Of a stretch of DNA of 34,343 nucleotides, positions 1-7,467 are shown piece by piece. The stretch is from NCBI GenBank assembly GCA_005883965.1, contig VAWL01000070.1, forward strand, positions 1 to 34,343, given 5' to 3'. This DNA is from Actinomycetota bacterium. Its GTDB lineage: Bacteria; Actinomycetota; Thermoleophilia; Gaiellales; Gaiellaceae. The position numbers and the translations under genes were made by a program. Every line of letters begins with the position of its first letter. Positions within the stretch are counted from its first letter, which is position 1. The notes under the pieces were generated by a model. It was not told where the DNA came from, searched no databases, and was given only the letters and a program-made list of their open reading frames with translations.

Positions 1-1062
1 GACATCAACGACTTCGACGAGACCGCGCCCGGCCCCTGGGAGTGGGACGTGAAGCGGCTGGCGGCGAGCTTCGCGGTGGCAGGACGGGAGATCGGCTTCT
101 CGGCGAAGGAGCGGAGGACGGTCGCGCTCGCCACCGTCAGCGCCTACAGGAAGGCGATGAGCGCCTTCGCCGAGATGCACAACCTCGAGGTCTGGTACGC
201 GCGCCTTCCGGCCGAACGGGCGATGGTCGAGTTCACCGCCGGCATCGATCCGAAGCGCCTGAAGAAGGCGCGGGCCCAACTCGACAAGTCGCGCACGAAG
301 GACAGCATGCAGGCTTTCGAGAGGCTGACCCGGCGCGTCGATGGCGAGCCGCGGATCATCAGCGACCCGCCGCTGATCGTGCCGCTCGAGGAGCTCCTCA
401 CCACGAAGCGGGAGCGGAGCTCGGTCGAGCGCGAGCTGCGCAAGGTGCTCGATTCCTATCGCGAAACGCTGGCGACCGACCGCCGCCACCTGCTCGAGCA
501 GTTCCGCTTCGTCGAGCCGGCGCGCAAGGTGGTCGGCGTCGGCAGCGTCGGCACCCGCGCCTGGATCGCGCTCTTCCTCGGCGCAGACGATCGCGATCCG
601 CTGTTCCTCCAGATCAAGGAGGCCGAGGCCTCGGTGCTCGAGCGGTTCCTCGGGAAGAGCCAACACGGCAACTCCGGCGAGCGCGTCGTCGCCGGCCAGC
701 GCCTGATGCAGGCGACGAGCGACATCTTCATCGGGTGGACGCACGTGAGCTCTGGGCTCGACGGCTTGGCACGGGACTTCTACGTTCGCCAGCTCAAGGA
801 TTGGAAAGGCTCGTTCGTCATCGAATCAGCTGTTCCCCCGGCCGCAGCCGCGTACGGGAAGGCGTGCGGCTGGACCCTTGCCCGGGCGCATGCGCGCTCC
901 GGCGAGCGGGTCGCGATCGCCGCGTATCTCGGCAAGTCCGACACGTTCGACCGGGCGCTGGCGGTCTTCGCCGAGACCTACGCCGACCAGAACGAGCGCG
1001 ACTACCAGGCGCTGAAAGACGCTGTCGACAACGGCCGCGTCACCGCACAGACTGGGCTCTAG
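1..1062 (+). CDS. DUF2252 family protein (5' end outside window)
   Basis: The reading frame is open from base 1 to a TAG at 1060-1062, giving 353 residues without the true start. The first visible residues, DINDFDETAPGPWEWDVKRL, are the characteristic block of DUF2252 proteins, an uncharacterised family with a kinase-like fold. Later blocks (LVQ-type hydrophobic strands, the VVGVGSVGTRAW glycine-rich segment and the QIKEAEAS stretch) also fit. The protein is soluble, with no signal peptide in the visible part. Its stop overlaps the stop of the convergent transpeptidase gene by four bases (CTAG). The family assignment is firm; the substrate and function are not known, and no adjacent gene helps. 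Confidence 0.88.
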   Translation, partial: DINDFDETAPGPWEWDVKRLAASFAVAGREIGFSAKERRTVALATVSAYRKAMSAFAEMHNLEVWYARLPAERAMVEFTAGIDPKRLKKARAQLDKSRTKDSMQAFERLTRRVDGEPRIISDPPLIVPLEELLTTKRERSSVERELRKVLDSYRETLATDRRHLLEQFRFVEPARKVVGVGSVGTRAWIALFLGADDRDPLFLQIKEAEASVLERFLGKSQHGNSGERVVAGQRLMQATSDIFIGWTHVSSGLDGLARDFYVRQLKDWKGSFVIESAVPPAAAAYGKACGWTLARAHARSGERVAIAAYLGKSDTFDRALAVFAETYADQNERDYQALKDAVDNGRVTAQTGL

Positions 1063-2708
1063 CGCTCGACGGTGACCAGTGTGCCGACCGGCGTGTACGG
1101 CCAGACCTTCGCGGCCGACGCCAGTGGTAGCTCTACGCAGCCGAGGCTCTGCGGAGTCCCGAACGAGGCGCGGGTGAAGGCGTGGATCGCGTCGCCGCCG
1201 TTGAAGTAGCTGATCCAGCGAATCCCCGGGTCGTTGTAGTGCGAGCCGTCCGGGTTGGTGCCGCTCATCGTCCCAACGGGGATGTGCTCGAAGACCGAGA
1301 AGGTGCCGAGCTTCGTCGGCGCAGCCGGGATGCCGGTGTTGCCGGGGGACGTGAGGATCGTCTGGCCGTTGTGCCAGAGCGTCAGCGACTGGGGCACGCT
1401 GCTGTGAACGTAGACGTAGCTGTACCCGTCGTTCCGCCGCTTGCCGGCGATGGCCTCCTCGAGCAGCGCGTGCCAGACCTGGGCTCCGGGGATCGCGTCG
1501 ACGGTCAGGCGGTGGGTGTCCTGGAACATCATCACGGCCCCGCGCGTGATCTGGTCGTAGCTGCCTTCGTGCCACAGGGAGCGCAGCTCCGGCGGCACGT
1601 TCCCGTACCGCCAGACGAAGTGGCCTCGCGGTGGCGCGACCGCGGCCTGCAGCTCCGCGGCGGGGGTGCGGGCGACGGGCCGGCCGGACGGCGTCCAATC
1701 GACGGGCAGGTAGCCGGCCTGCGCCAGCAGCTGTTGGAGGCGAAGGACCGAGCCCGCGGGGACCGTCCAGGCGAGCCTGCTGGTCGTGCGCAAGCCGCTG
1801 CCCGAGGCTCTCGTGACGGCGACGCGGTGCCCGAGGTTGAGCTCCAGGTTCGAGGCGAAGCGGGCGCCGAAGCCGGACGGGGTGAAGAGGAGCGTGTGGT
1901 CGTCGGTCTGGCGCCAGCGGCCGCTCACGTGGGGCGAGATCGTCGGGGGAGCATCGCCTAGCGCCTTGTCGACCGGCACCGAGAAGGTGAGCCGGATCGG
2001 AGAAGCCGGGGCGAGCTGCCCACCCGGCTTCGGCTGGACGACCGCAACCGGGACCGGCGCGGGCGGGAACCAGCTGATCGAAACCGGGGCGCCGAGCCGC
2101 TCCCACGGGCGCGCCGCGGCGGCGACCACGACTCTGCCGGTTGCAGAGCGCCGCGGTAGCGCGACCGAGCTCTGGGCACCGTCGAGGCTCACCGACCTCA
2201 GGTGGCCGGGGGTCCCGTAGGCGGCGGCGCTGACGGGCTGGTCGAAGCTGACGCGTACCTTCGAGCCCGGGCGGACCGTGAGCCAGCGCGCGTCGACGGC
2301 GGCGACGGGCGCCTCGACCGTCCACTGCTCGTGGCGCTCCTTGCCCAGCGCCCAGCCGACCCAGCCGGGCCGGCGAACGACGGCGTCGACAGAGACTCGC
2401 TCGCCCGGGGACAGGAACGTCCGCGGCGTCAGGCTCCCGTGCCGTACGCCGAGCGGGATCCTCCGCCCGTCCGGCCCGAACGCGCGCACCTGCTCGAGGG
2501 TCCCGCCGAAGGGCTGGACCTCGACCTTCGCGAGCCCGGTCGGGTCACCGGTGAGGTTTACGTCCGACCAGACGACCACGGCTGCGACCAGCGCGACCAG
2601 CGCGACGGCGACGACGACGAGAACGATCCAGGGCGCGCGACGGCGCCGACGCCGCCGAGAACGCGGCGGCGCGTGCGTGATCGGCGAACGCGGCAGCTCG
2701 ATCGTCAC
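1059..2708 (-). CDS. Membrane-anchored L,D-transpeptidase (YkuD domain)
   Basis: This is predicted to form 3-3 peptidoglycan cross-links or attach proteins to peptidoglycan outside the membrane. An Arg-rich cytoplasmic start (seven consecutive Arg) precedes one hydrophobic helix. Ig-like beta domains follow, then a peptidoglycan-binding-like stretch (GAVMMFQDTHRL) and a C-terminal YkuD domain. The catalytic region reads HAFTR...SLGCVELP; the Cys is present, and the usual SHGC appears as SLGC. The frame extends to a GTG at 2744. I chose the GTG at 2708 because a TATCCT -10-like box lies exactly 6 nt upstream, suggesting a leaderless transcript, while neither start has a good ribosome binding site. 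The gene is divergent from the ergothioneine operon. Confidence 0.9.
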   Translation of the reverse strand: MTIELPRSPITHAPPRSRRRRRRRAPWIVLVVVAVALVALVAAVVVWSDVNLTGDPTGLAKVEVQPFGGTLEQVRAFGPDGRRIPLGVRHGSLTPRTFLSPGERVSVDAVVRRPGWVGWALGKERHEQWTVEAPVAAVDARWLTVRPGSKVRVSFDQPVSAAAYGTPGHLRSVSLDGAQSSVALPRRSATGRVVVAAAARPWERLGAPVSISWFPPAPVPVAVVQPKPGGQLAPASPIRLTFSVPVDKALGDAPPTISPHVSGRWRQTDDHTLLFTPSGFGARFASNLELNLGHRVAVTRASGSGLRTTSRLAWTVPAGSVLRLQQLLAQAGYLPVDWTPSGRPVARTPAAELQAAVAPPRGHFVWRYGNVPPELRSLWHEGSYDQITRGAVMMFQDTHRLTVDAIPGAQVWHALLEEAIAGKRRNDGYSYVYVHSSVPQSLTLWHNGQTILTSPGNTGIPAAPTKLGTFSVFEHIPVGTMSGTNPDGSHYNDPGIRWISYFNGGDAIHAFTRASFGTPQSLGCVELPLASAAKVWPYTPVGTLVTVER

Positions 2709-2714
2709 GTACAG

Positions 2715-2720
2715 AGGATA
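2715..2720 (-). promoter_or_regulatory. Candidate -10 box for leaderless transpeptidase mRNA
   Basis: On the minus strand TATCCT is followed by six bases and then GTG at 2708. A TANNNT box 6-7 nt before a start codon without Shine-Dalgarno is the usual leaderless arrangement in Actinobacteria. No convincing -35 was seen. Confidence 0.35.
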
Positions 2721-2893
2721 CGGACCGTTTGCCCTGGAGCCCACAATCGCCAGGTGGCAAGGTCATCCGAACGGAATCTGGCCGGCCTCAGCGCGGAAGA
2801 TGTTCGCGCAGCTTCTTCGCGATCGAGCAGGCGGACGTGGCGGCCTTCCGGCTTGCTCTTGGGCCGCGCCGCGTCGAGCGCCCCCTACGGCAG

Positions 2894-2899
2894 TACCAT
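2894..2899 (+). promoter_or_regulatory. Candidate -10 box for leaderless flavoprotein/egt operon
   Basis: TACCAT lies six bases before the ATG at 2906. The intervening CGCCAA has no Shine-Dalgarno character. Transcription would start at or next to the A of the ATG. It mirrors the arrangement on the other strand for the transpeptidase. Confidence 0.35.
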
Positions 2900-2905
2900 C
2901 GCCAA

Positions 2906-4174
2906 ATGAGTCCAGCCAGACCAACGGTGCAAGTCGTCGGCCGGCGGATGGACGCCGAGCACTACCGGCTGCGCGACTTCCTCACGCGCTCCGCGCAACC
3001 GTACGAGTGGCACGAGGCGGGGTCGGCGGACGCCGACCAGTTGCTCGAGAAGCTTGGGCTCGAGGCTGCCGCGCTGCCGGTGTTGATCGACGGCGAGCAG
3101 TCGCTCCAAGCGGCAACGGTCGAGTCGGTCATGACGGCCTGGGGCGGCAACCAGCCGGCGAAGCGCAAGCACTACGACTTCGTGGTGATCGGCGCCGGGC
3201 CGGCAGGCCTCGCGGCTGCCGTCTACGCCGCGTCGGACGGCCTCTCCACGCTCGTCTGCGATCGCGACCTGCCGGGCGGCCAGGCCTCGTACGCCACCAT
3301 GATCGAGAACTTCTTCGGGTTTCCCGACGGGATCGGCGGTGCCGAGCTCGCACGGCTTGCAGGCCGGCAAGCCGAAGGTTTTGGAGCCGAGCTGCTCCTC
3401 ATGCGCGCCGTCAACGGCAGCCGACTGAACGGTCAGGACGAGCCCGTCGGACTGCTCATCGACGACGGCTCCGAAGTGACTGCTTCCGTGGTCCTTGCGG
3501 CGCCCGGCATCGATTGGGCTCGGCTCGAGCTCGACGGCCTCGACGACCTCATCGGCGACGGCGTCTACTACGGAGCCGGCCGGAGCGAGGCGGCGCAGTG
3601 CGCCGGCCAGGACGTCGTGGTGGTGGGCGCCGGCAACTCCGCGGGCCAGGCCGTTCTCAACTTCGCGAACCAGACGGCTCGGGTGACGATGCTCATTCGC
3701 GGCGACCGCCTCAGCAAGAGCATGTCCGCATACCTGATCGAGCGCATCGAGAAGCATCCCCTGATCGACGTCCGGCTCGAGACCCAGCTGACCGAGCTGC
3801 ATTCGAACGACGGCGGGCTGACCGGAGTGACCTTCGCGGACTCGGGCGGGAAGTCTGAGACGCGGGCGGTCGACGGCGTCTTCCTCTGCATCGGCGGGCG
3901 GCCGCACACCGAGTGGTGCTCGCGCGAGCACGTGCATATCGATGACCGCGGCTACATCCTCACCGGCCAGGACCTTCTGAAGGACGGGAAGGCGCCGGAC
4001 TGCTGGCCACTCGAGCGCGATCCGCTGCCGCTCGAGACCAGCCGAGTCGGCCTCTTCGCGGCCGGCGACGTTCGCCACGGGTCGACCAAACGCGTCGCCG
4101 CCGCCGTCGGCGAGGGGTCGATGGTCGCCTCGCTGATCTTCAGCCGTCTTGCCGAGCTCGGTGTCACCTACTGA
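2906..4174 (+). CDS. Thioredoxin-reductase-like FAD oxidoreductase with N-terminal thioredoxin-fold domain
   Basis: This 422-residue flavoprotein is predicted to move electrons from NAD(P)H through FAD. The N-terminal ~80 residues resemble a glutaredoxin-like domain (VVGRRMD...ALPVLIDGE) but have no cysteine. The FAD-binding motif VVIGAGPAGLAAA sits near residue 93, and GGQASY..IENFFGFP is typical of the TrxR family. The NAD(P) motif VVVVGAGNSAGQAV lies near residue 238, and a C-terminal GLFAAGDVRHG block closes the FAD site. The redox CxxC of true thioredoxin reductases is absent; that region reads YYGAGRSEAAQC. The frame is open further upstream, but homology begins at the ATG at 2906. It overlaps egtB by 14 nt, so it is probably co-expressed with ergothioneine synthesis. 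The electron acceptor is unknown. Confidence 0.88.
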   Translation: MSPARPTVQVVGRRMDAEHYRLRDFLTRSAQPYEWHEAGSADADQLLEKLGLEAAALPVLIDGEQSLQAATVESVMTAWGGNQPAKRKHYDFVVIGAGPAGLAAAVYAASDGLSTLVCDRDLPGGQASYATMIENFFGFPDGIGGAELARLAGRQAEGFGAELLLMRAVNGSRLNGQDEPVGLLIDDGSEVTASVVLAAPGIDWARLELDGLDDLIGDGVYYGAGRSEAAQCAGQDVVVVGAGNSAGQAVLNFANQTARVTMLIRGDRLSKSMSAYLIERIEKHPLIDVRLETQLTELHSNDGGLTGVTFADSGGKSETRAVDGVFLCIGGRPHTEWCSREHVHIDDRGYILTGQDLLKDGKAPDCWPLERDPLPLETSRVGLFAAGDVRHGSTKRVAAAVGEGSMVASLIFSRLAELGVTY

Positions 4175-5159
4175 GCTCGCAGCGGTCCTCGAGCACGCCC
4201 GGCGGCGAACCGAGACCTTGCTCGACCCCCTCCCGGACGAGCAGCTGACGCGCCAGGTCTCGACGCTCCAGTCGCCACTCGTCTGGGACCTGGCTCACAT
4301 CGGCTACTTCGAGGAGCTCTGGTTGCTCCGAAACGGCAACGTCAACGGCAACGGGCTCGACGATCTATACGACTCGTTCGCACACGGCCGAGCCGAGCGC
4401 GGGACGCTGCCCATCCTGTCCCCCGACGACGCGCGTGCCTACGTCTCGGAGGTGCGCAGGAAGGTGCTCGAGCGGCTTCCCGAGCTGGCGGGGGACGACT
4501 TTCTTGTCGGCATGGTCGCGCAGCACGAGCTCCAGCACGTCGAGACGATGACGCAGACGCTTGCCCTCGCAGGCTTGGCCGACTCCGGGCTGCCCCGGGT
4601 CACGGCGCGCGGCGACGTCCTCGTTCCCGGCGGGCAGTTCACGTTGGGCTCGGACGACCGGTGGGCTTACGACAACGAGCGGCCGGCGCACGTCGTCGAC
4701 CTGCCGCCGTTCCGGATCGACCGTGCCCTCGCGACGAATGCGGAGTACGCGGCGTTCGTCGAAGCCGAGGGAGCAGCTGCATCGCTCCGCGCGGGTCGTG
4801 AGGACGAGCCCGTAGAGCACATCTCGTTCCACGAGGCCGAGGCCTACGCATCCTGGGCCGGCAAGCGCCTGCCGACCGAGCCGGAGTGGGAGAAGGCGGT
4901 GAAGAGCGTCGGCAAGGAGCTCGAGCACGCCCAAGGGGCGGTCTGGCAGTGGACGTCAACGTTCTTCGGCGGGTACCCGCGCTTTCGCGCCTACCCCTAC
5001 AAGGAGTACTCCGAGGTGTTTTTCGGCGACGAGTACCGAGTGCTGCGCGGCGGCTCGTGGGCGACCGATCCGCTCGTCGCCCGGCCGACCTTTCGCAACT
5101 GGGACCTGCCACAGCGCCGGCAGATCTTCGCCGGCATCCGGTGCGCATCCGATGTCTAG
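4161..5159 (+). CDS. egtB: Ergothioneine biosynthesis sulfoxide synthase EgtB
   Basis: EgtB is the non-haem iron enzyme that joins hercynine to a thiol donor (gamma-glutamylcysteine or cysteine) using O2. The N-terminal DinB-like domain carries the three iron ligands, seen as His46 (DLAHIG) and the HELQH pair His122/His126. R77xxR80 matches the thiol-substrate-binding arginines. The C-terminal FGE-sulfatase domain has GGQFTLGS, KRLPTEPEWEKA, YPYKEYSEVFFG, VLRGGSWAT and NWDLPQRRQIFAGIR. At 332 residues it is about 100 shorter than mycobacterial EgtB. The loop between the NAEYAAFV and HISFHEAEAYASWAG blocks is much reduced. I chose the GTG at 4161; a TTG at 4149 is also in frame. It overlaps egtD by 8 nt. 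Confidence 0.93.
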   Translation: MSPTELAAVLEHARRRTETLLDPLPDEQLTRQVSTLQSPLVWDLAHIGYFEELWLLRNGNVNGNGLDDLYDSFAHGRAERGTLPILSPDDARAYVSEVRRKVLERLPELAGDDFLVGMVAQHELQHVETMTQTLALAGLADSGLPRVTARGDVLVPGGQFTLGSDDRWAYDNERPAHVVDLPPFRIDRALATNAEYAAFVEAEGAAASLRAGREDEPVEHISFHEAEAYASWAGKRLPTEPEWEKAVKSVGKELEHAQGAVWQWTSTFFGGYPRFRAYPYKEYSEVFFGDEYRVLRGGSWATDPLVARPTFRNWDLPQRRQIFAGIRCASDV

Positions 5160-6084
5160 AGCCCCCAGCGCAGTCCGTCCGGACCTCTTCGAGGCAACTC
5201 GCCGGACCCTGCAGCGCGAGCCGAAGGAGCTGCCGCCGGTCTGGCTCTACGACGAGCGCGGGTCGCTGCTGTACGAGTCGATCACCCGCCTCCCCGACTA
5301 CTACCTGCCGCGCCGGGAGGCCGAGATTCTGGCCGCGCGCGCCCGCGCGATCGCCGCGCAAACGGAGGCGCGGACACTGGTCGAGCTCGGGTCGGGGAAC
5401 GCCAGGAACACCCGGTTTCTCCTGGACGCGCTCGAGCTCGAGCGATTCGTTCCCTTCGACGTCAGCGAGCAAATGCTGCGGACGAGCGCGAGCGCGATCG
5501 CCGAGGCGTATCCGCAAGTCTCCGTCGAGCCAATCGTGGGCGACTTCGAGCACGATCTCGGAGCGCTGCCGACCGAGGGCCCACGGCTGATCGCGCTCCT
5601 CGGAAGCACCCTCGGAAACCTCTACCCCGAGCAGCGGGCGGAGCTGCTCGCCTCACTGGCCCGGGAGCTGCGCGAGGACGACACGCTGCTCCTCGGGCTC
5701 GACCTGGTGAAGGACGCCGCCAGGCTCGAGGCTGCCTATTTCGATCGCGCCGGTGTGACGGAAGCGTTCGTCCGAAACGCTCTCGCGGCCGCCAATCGCG
5801 AGCTTGGCGCCACCTTCGAGCAGGGCCGGTTCGGCTACGAGCCGCGCTGGGATCCGGAGCACGAGTGGATGGACATCGCGCTCCGTGCACTCGAAGCCCA
5901 CGTCGTCGCAGTGCCGGAGCTGAAGCTGGAGCTCGCGTTCCGCAAGGGCGAGCGGCTTCGGGTCGAGATCAGCTCGAAGTTCCGGCGGGACGCTCTCGAA
6001 AGGGAGCTCGAGCCCGCGGAGTTGAGCGTTCGCTCGTGGTGGACCGACCGGCGGGGCGACTTTGCAGTCGCCCTCGCAAGCTGA
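5152..6084 (+). CDS. egtD: L-histidine N(alpha)-methyltransferase EgtD
   Basis: EgtD makes hercynine by adding three methyl groups from SAM to the histidine alpha-amino group, the first committed step of ergothioneine synthesis. The 310 residues contain the family signature PKELPPVWLYDERGSLLYE followed by ITRLPDYYLPRREAEIL. The SAM-binding block is LVELGSGNARNTRFLL, and GSTLGNL lies in the mid-domain. The ATG at 5152 overlaps the egtB stop, consistent with translational coupling. No egtA, egtC or egtE homologue lies nearby, so the thiol ligase and the C-S lyase must be encoded elsewhere or be supplied by other enzymes. Confidence 0.95.
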   Translation: MSRAPSAVRPDLFEATRRTLQREPKELPPVWLYDERGSLLYESITRLPDYYLPRREAEILAARARAIAAQTEARTLVELGSGNARNTRFLLDALELERFVPFDVSEQMLRTSASAIAEAYPQVSVEPIVGDFEHDLGALPTEGPRLIALLGSTLGNLYPEQRAELLASLARELREDDTLLLGLDLVKDAARLEAAYFDRAGVTEAFVRNALAAANRELGATFEQGRFGYEPRWDPEHEWMDIALRALEAHVVAVPELKLELAFRKGERLRVEISSKFRRDALERELEPAELSVRSWWTDRRGDFAVALAS

Positions 6085-6097
6085 GAAAGGAGACGGA

Positions 6098-6382
6098 ATG
6101 TCCGCGAATCCCATCTGCAGCCACCTCGACCAGATCGAGGTGACCGAGCTACCGGAGACCATCGAAGGGTGCGAAGAGTGCCTGAAGATCGGGGGCACAT
6201 GGGTTCACCTCCGCATGTGCATGACCTGCGGGAAGATCGGCTGCTGCGACTCGTCGCCGAACCGGCACGCGACTGCGCACTCCGGTGAGAGTGGTCATCC
6301 GATCATCCGCTCCGCGGAGCCCGGCGAGGACTGGAGCTGGTGCTACATCGACGAGGTGGCGTTCGCGGCCGTCCGGCAGTAG
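6098..6382 (+). CDS. UBP-type zinc-finger protein
   Basis: This 94-residue protein is almost entirely a UBP (ubiquitin-protease type) zinc finger. It shows CSHLDQI, GCEECL, HLRMCMTCGKIGCCDSS, NRHATAHSGESGHPI and a terminal WSWCYID, supplying the Cys/His ligands of the fold. Bacterial members are common in Actinobacteria, and their role is not established. A strong Shine-Dalgarno (AAAGGAGA) sits 6-7 nt before the ATG at 6098, only 13 nt after egtD. It is therefore probably the last gene of the ergothioneine operon. Its neighbours suggest a redox or thiol-linked role, which is only an inference. Confidence 0.88.
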   Translation: MSANPICSHLDQIEVTELPETIEGCEECLKIGGTWVHLRMCMTCGKIGCCDSSPNRHATAHSGESGHPIIRSAEPGEDWSWCYIDEVAFAAVRQ

Positions 6383-6402
6383 CGACTCACGAAATCCGCT
6401 GG

Positions 6403-6829
6403 TCAGGCGGCCTGGCGCTCGATCGTCGTCCCGCCCACCGTGAGCGTGACCTCGACGTTGCCGCGTGCCCCTTGAGTAAGGGCAGGTCTCGTGCGCGGTC
6501 TTCATCAGGTCGACCGCCACGTCACGGGTGAGCTGAGGGGCGTCGAGGTCGAGGGCCGCGACAAGCCAGAAGCCGCCGCTGGGTACCGGCTCGATCCCCA
6601 CACGAGCGGTGACACGCGAGTCGCTGAGATCGAGCTTCTTGCCGAAGGCGAACCGCATCAGCGCCGACTGGAAGCAGGCCGCCCACCCGGTGGCAAAGAG
6701 CTGCTCAGGGTTCGTCCCTGGGCCCCCTGAACCGCCCATCTCAGCCGGGACGTCGAGGTCGACGTCGAGCCGGCCGTCGCTGGTGCGGGCGTGTCCCTCT
6801 CGGCTGAATCCTCGAGCGGTCGTCCAGTA
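6403..6829 (-). pseudogene. ohr: Degraded Ohr/OsmC-family peroxiredoxin gene
   Basis: The minus strand encodes most of an organic hydroperoxide resistance protein: EGHARTSDGRLDVDLD, GGSGGPGTNPEQLFATGWAACF and AHETCPYS. Both redox cysteines survive. The gene is broken twice. A TGA at 6830-6832 sits where the first residues should be, with no ATG, GTG or TTG between it and the conserved region. After CPYS, at a run of four G, the frame shifts; the expected ending RGNVEVTLTVGGTTIERQAA then stop continues in another frame down to 6403. The closest internal start (6739) would lack the N-terminal strands. It is either a true pseudogene or a sequence error at the G-run combined with an unrecognised start. 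Confidence 0.72.
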
Positions 6830-6966
6830 TCAGGGCGGCGAGGTCGTATTCGCGCTCCTGGGTGCTCCCATCTCAGAGGCTCAGTTTCCCCCGGAGGCGT
6901 AGGCCACCAGCGCGTAGGCGTAGCCGAGTCGACGCCAGAGAATTGGAAGGGGCAGGGCCTGCCACG

Positions 6967-7368
6967 GTGACGCCGGTGCTCGTCTACGAGGATGTACGCG
7001 CCGCGGTCGCGTGGCTCGAATCGGCGTTCGGGTTCGGGGAACGGGTGCGGATTGGCGACGGGCACCGCGCTCAGTTGCGGGTCGGCTCAGACGGTGCCGT
7101 CGTCGTCGCCGAGGCGGGTGCCGATCGGGTCGCCCCGAGCGGCGGCGGTGTGACGCATATCGTCAAGGTGCGTGTGCCGGATGTGGATGCGGCATTCGCT
7201 CGGGCGCGTGAAACAGGCGCACTGGTCGTGGAGGAGTTGACGACGTGGGAGTACGGTGAGCGCTCCGGCGTCGTCGAGGATCCCGGCGGCCACCGGTGGG
7301 AGCTGACGCAAACAGTGCGCGACGTCGCCCCCGAGGAATGGGGTGGCGTGACAATCGCCCCCTGGTGA
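6967..7368 (+). CDS. VOC (glyoxalase/bleomycin resistance) superfamily protein
   Basis: The 133-residue product has the vicinal-oxygen-chelate pattern. An N-terminal VYEDVRAAVAWLESAFGF block is followed by VRIGDGHRAQLRVG, a central VTHIVKVRVPDVDAAFARARE half and the closing GVVEDPGGHRWELTQ. This fits the PhnB/glyoxalase-like branch, whose members bind metals and act on varied small molecules; the substrate cannot be told here. I start at the GTG at 6967 because homology begins at VTPVLVYEDV; the frame is open further upstream to 6862 but codes an Arg-rich stretch without similarity. It runs divergently from the ohr pseudogene. Confidence 0.82.
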   Translation: MTPVLVYEDVRAAVAWLESAFGFGERVRIGDGHRAQLRVGSDGAVVVAEAGADRVAPSGGGVTHIVKVRVPDVDAAFARARETGALVVEELTTWEYGERSGVVEDPGGHRWELTQTVRDVAPEEWGGVTIAPW

Positions 7369-7376
7369 CAGCTCGG

Positions 7377-7405
7377 TCGGCTGCGCGAGTGTTCGCCAAT
7401 GTTCC
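7377..7405 (+). repeat. Dispersed intergenic repeat, copy 1 (most divergent)
   Basis: This is a 29-nt element with the pattern TCG-CTG-...GAGTGTTCG-..AATG-.CC between the VOC gene and the cyclase gene. It aligns with copies at 8915, 9259 and 9485 in the same orientation. The copies at 8915 and 9259 carry the clearest form, with core CTGGGCCAG followed by GAATG. Confidence 0.4.
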
Positions 7406-7467
7406 CCGAGCCACGTCGGCGCGGTGATCCCGTCTCGTGGCCGTCCGGTATGGCGCAGAATCCGCGA

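Noticed and set aside
826-2325. Long Arg-rich ORFs overlapping the transpeptidase gene on both strands
   Set aside because: They lack recognisable domains and have the Arg/Gly/Pro-rich composition of out-of-frame reads in high-GC DNA; the transpeptidase frame carries the YkuD active site.
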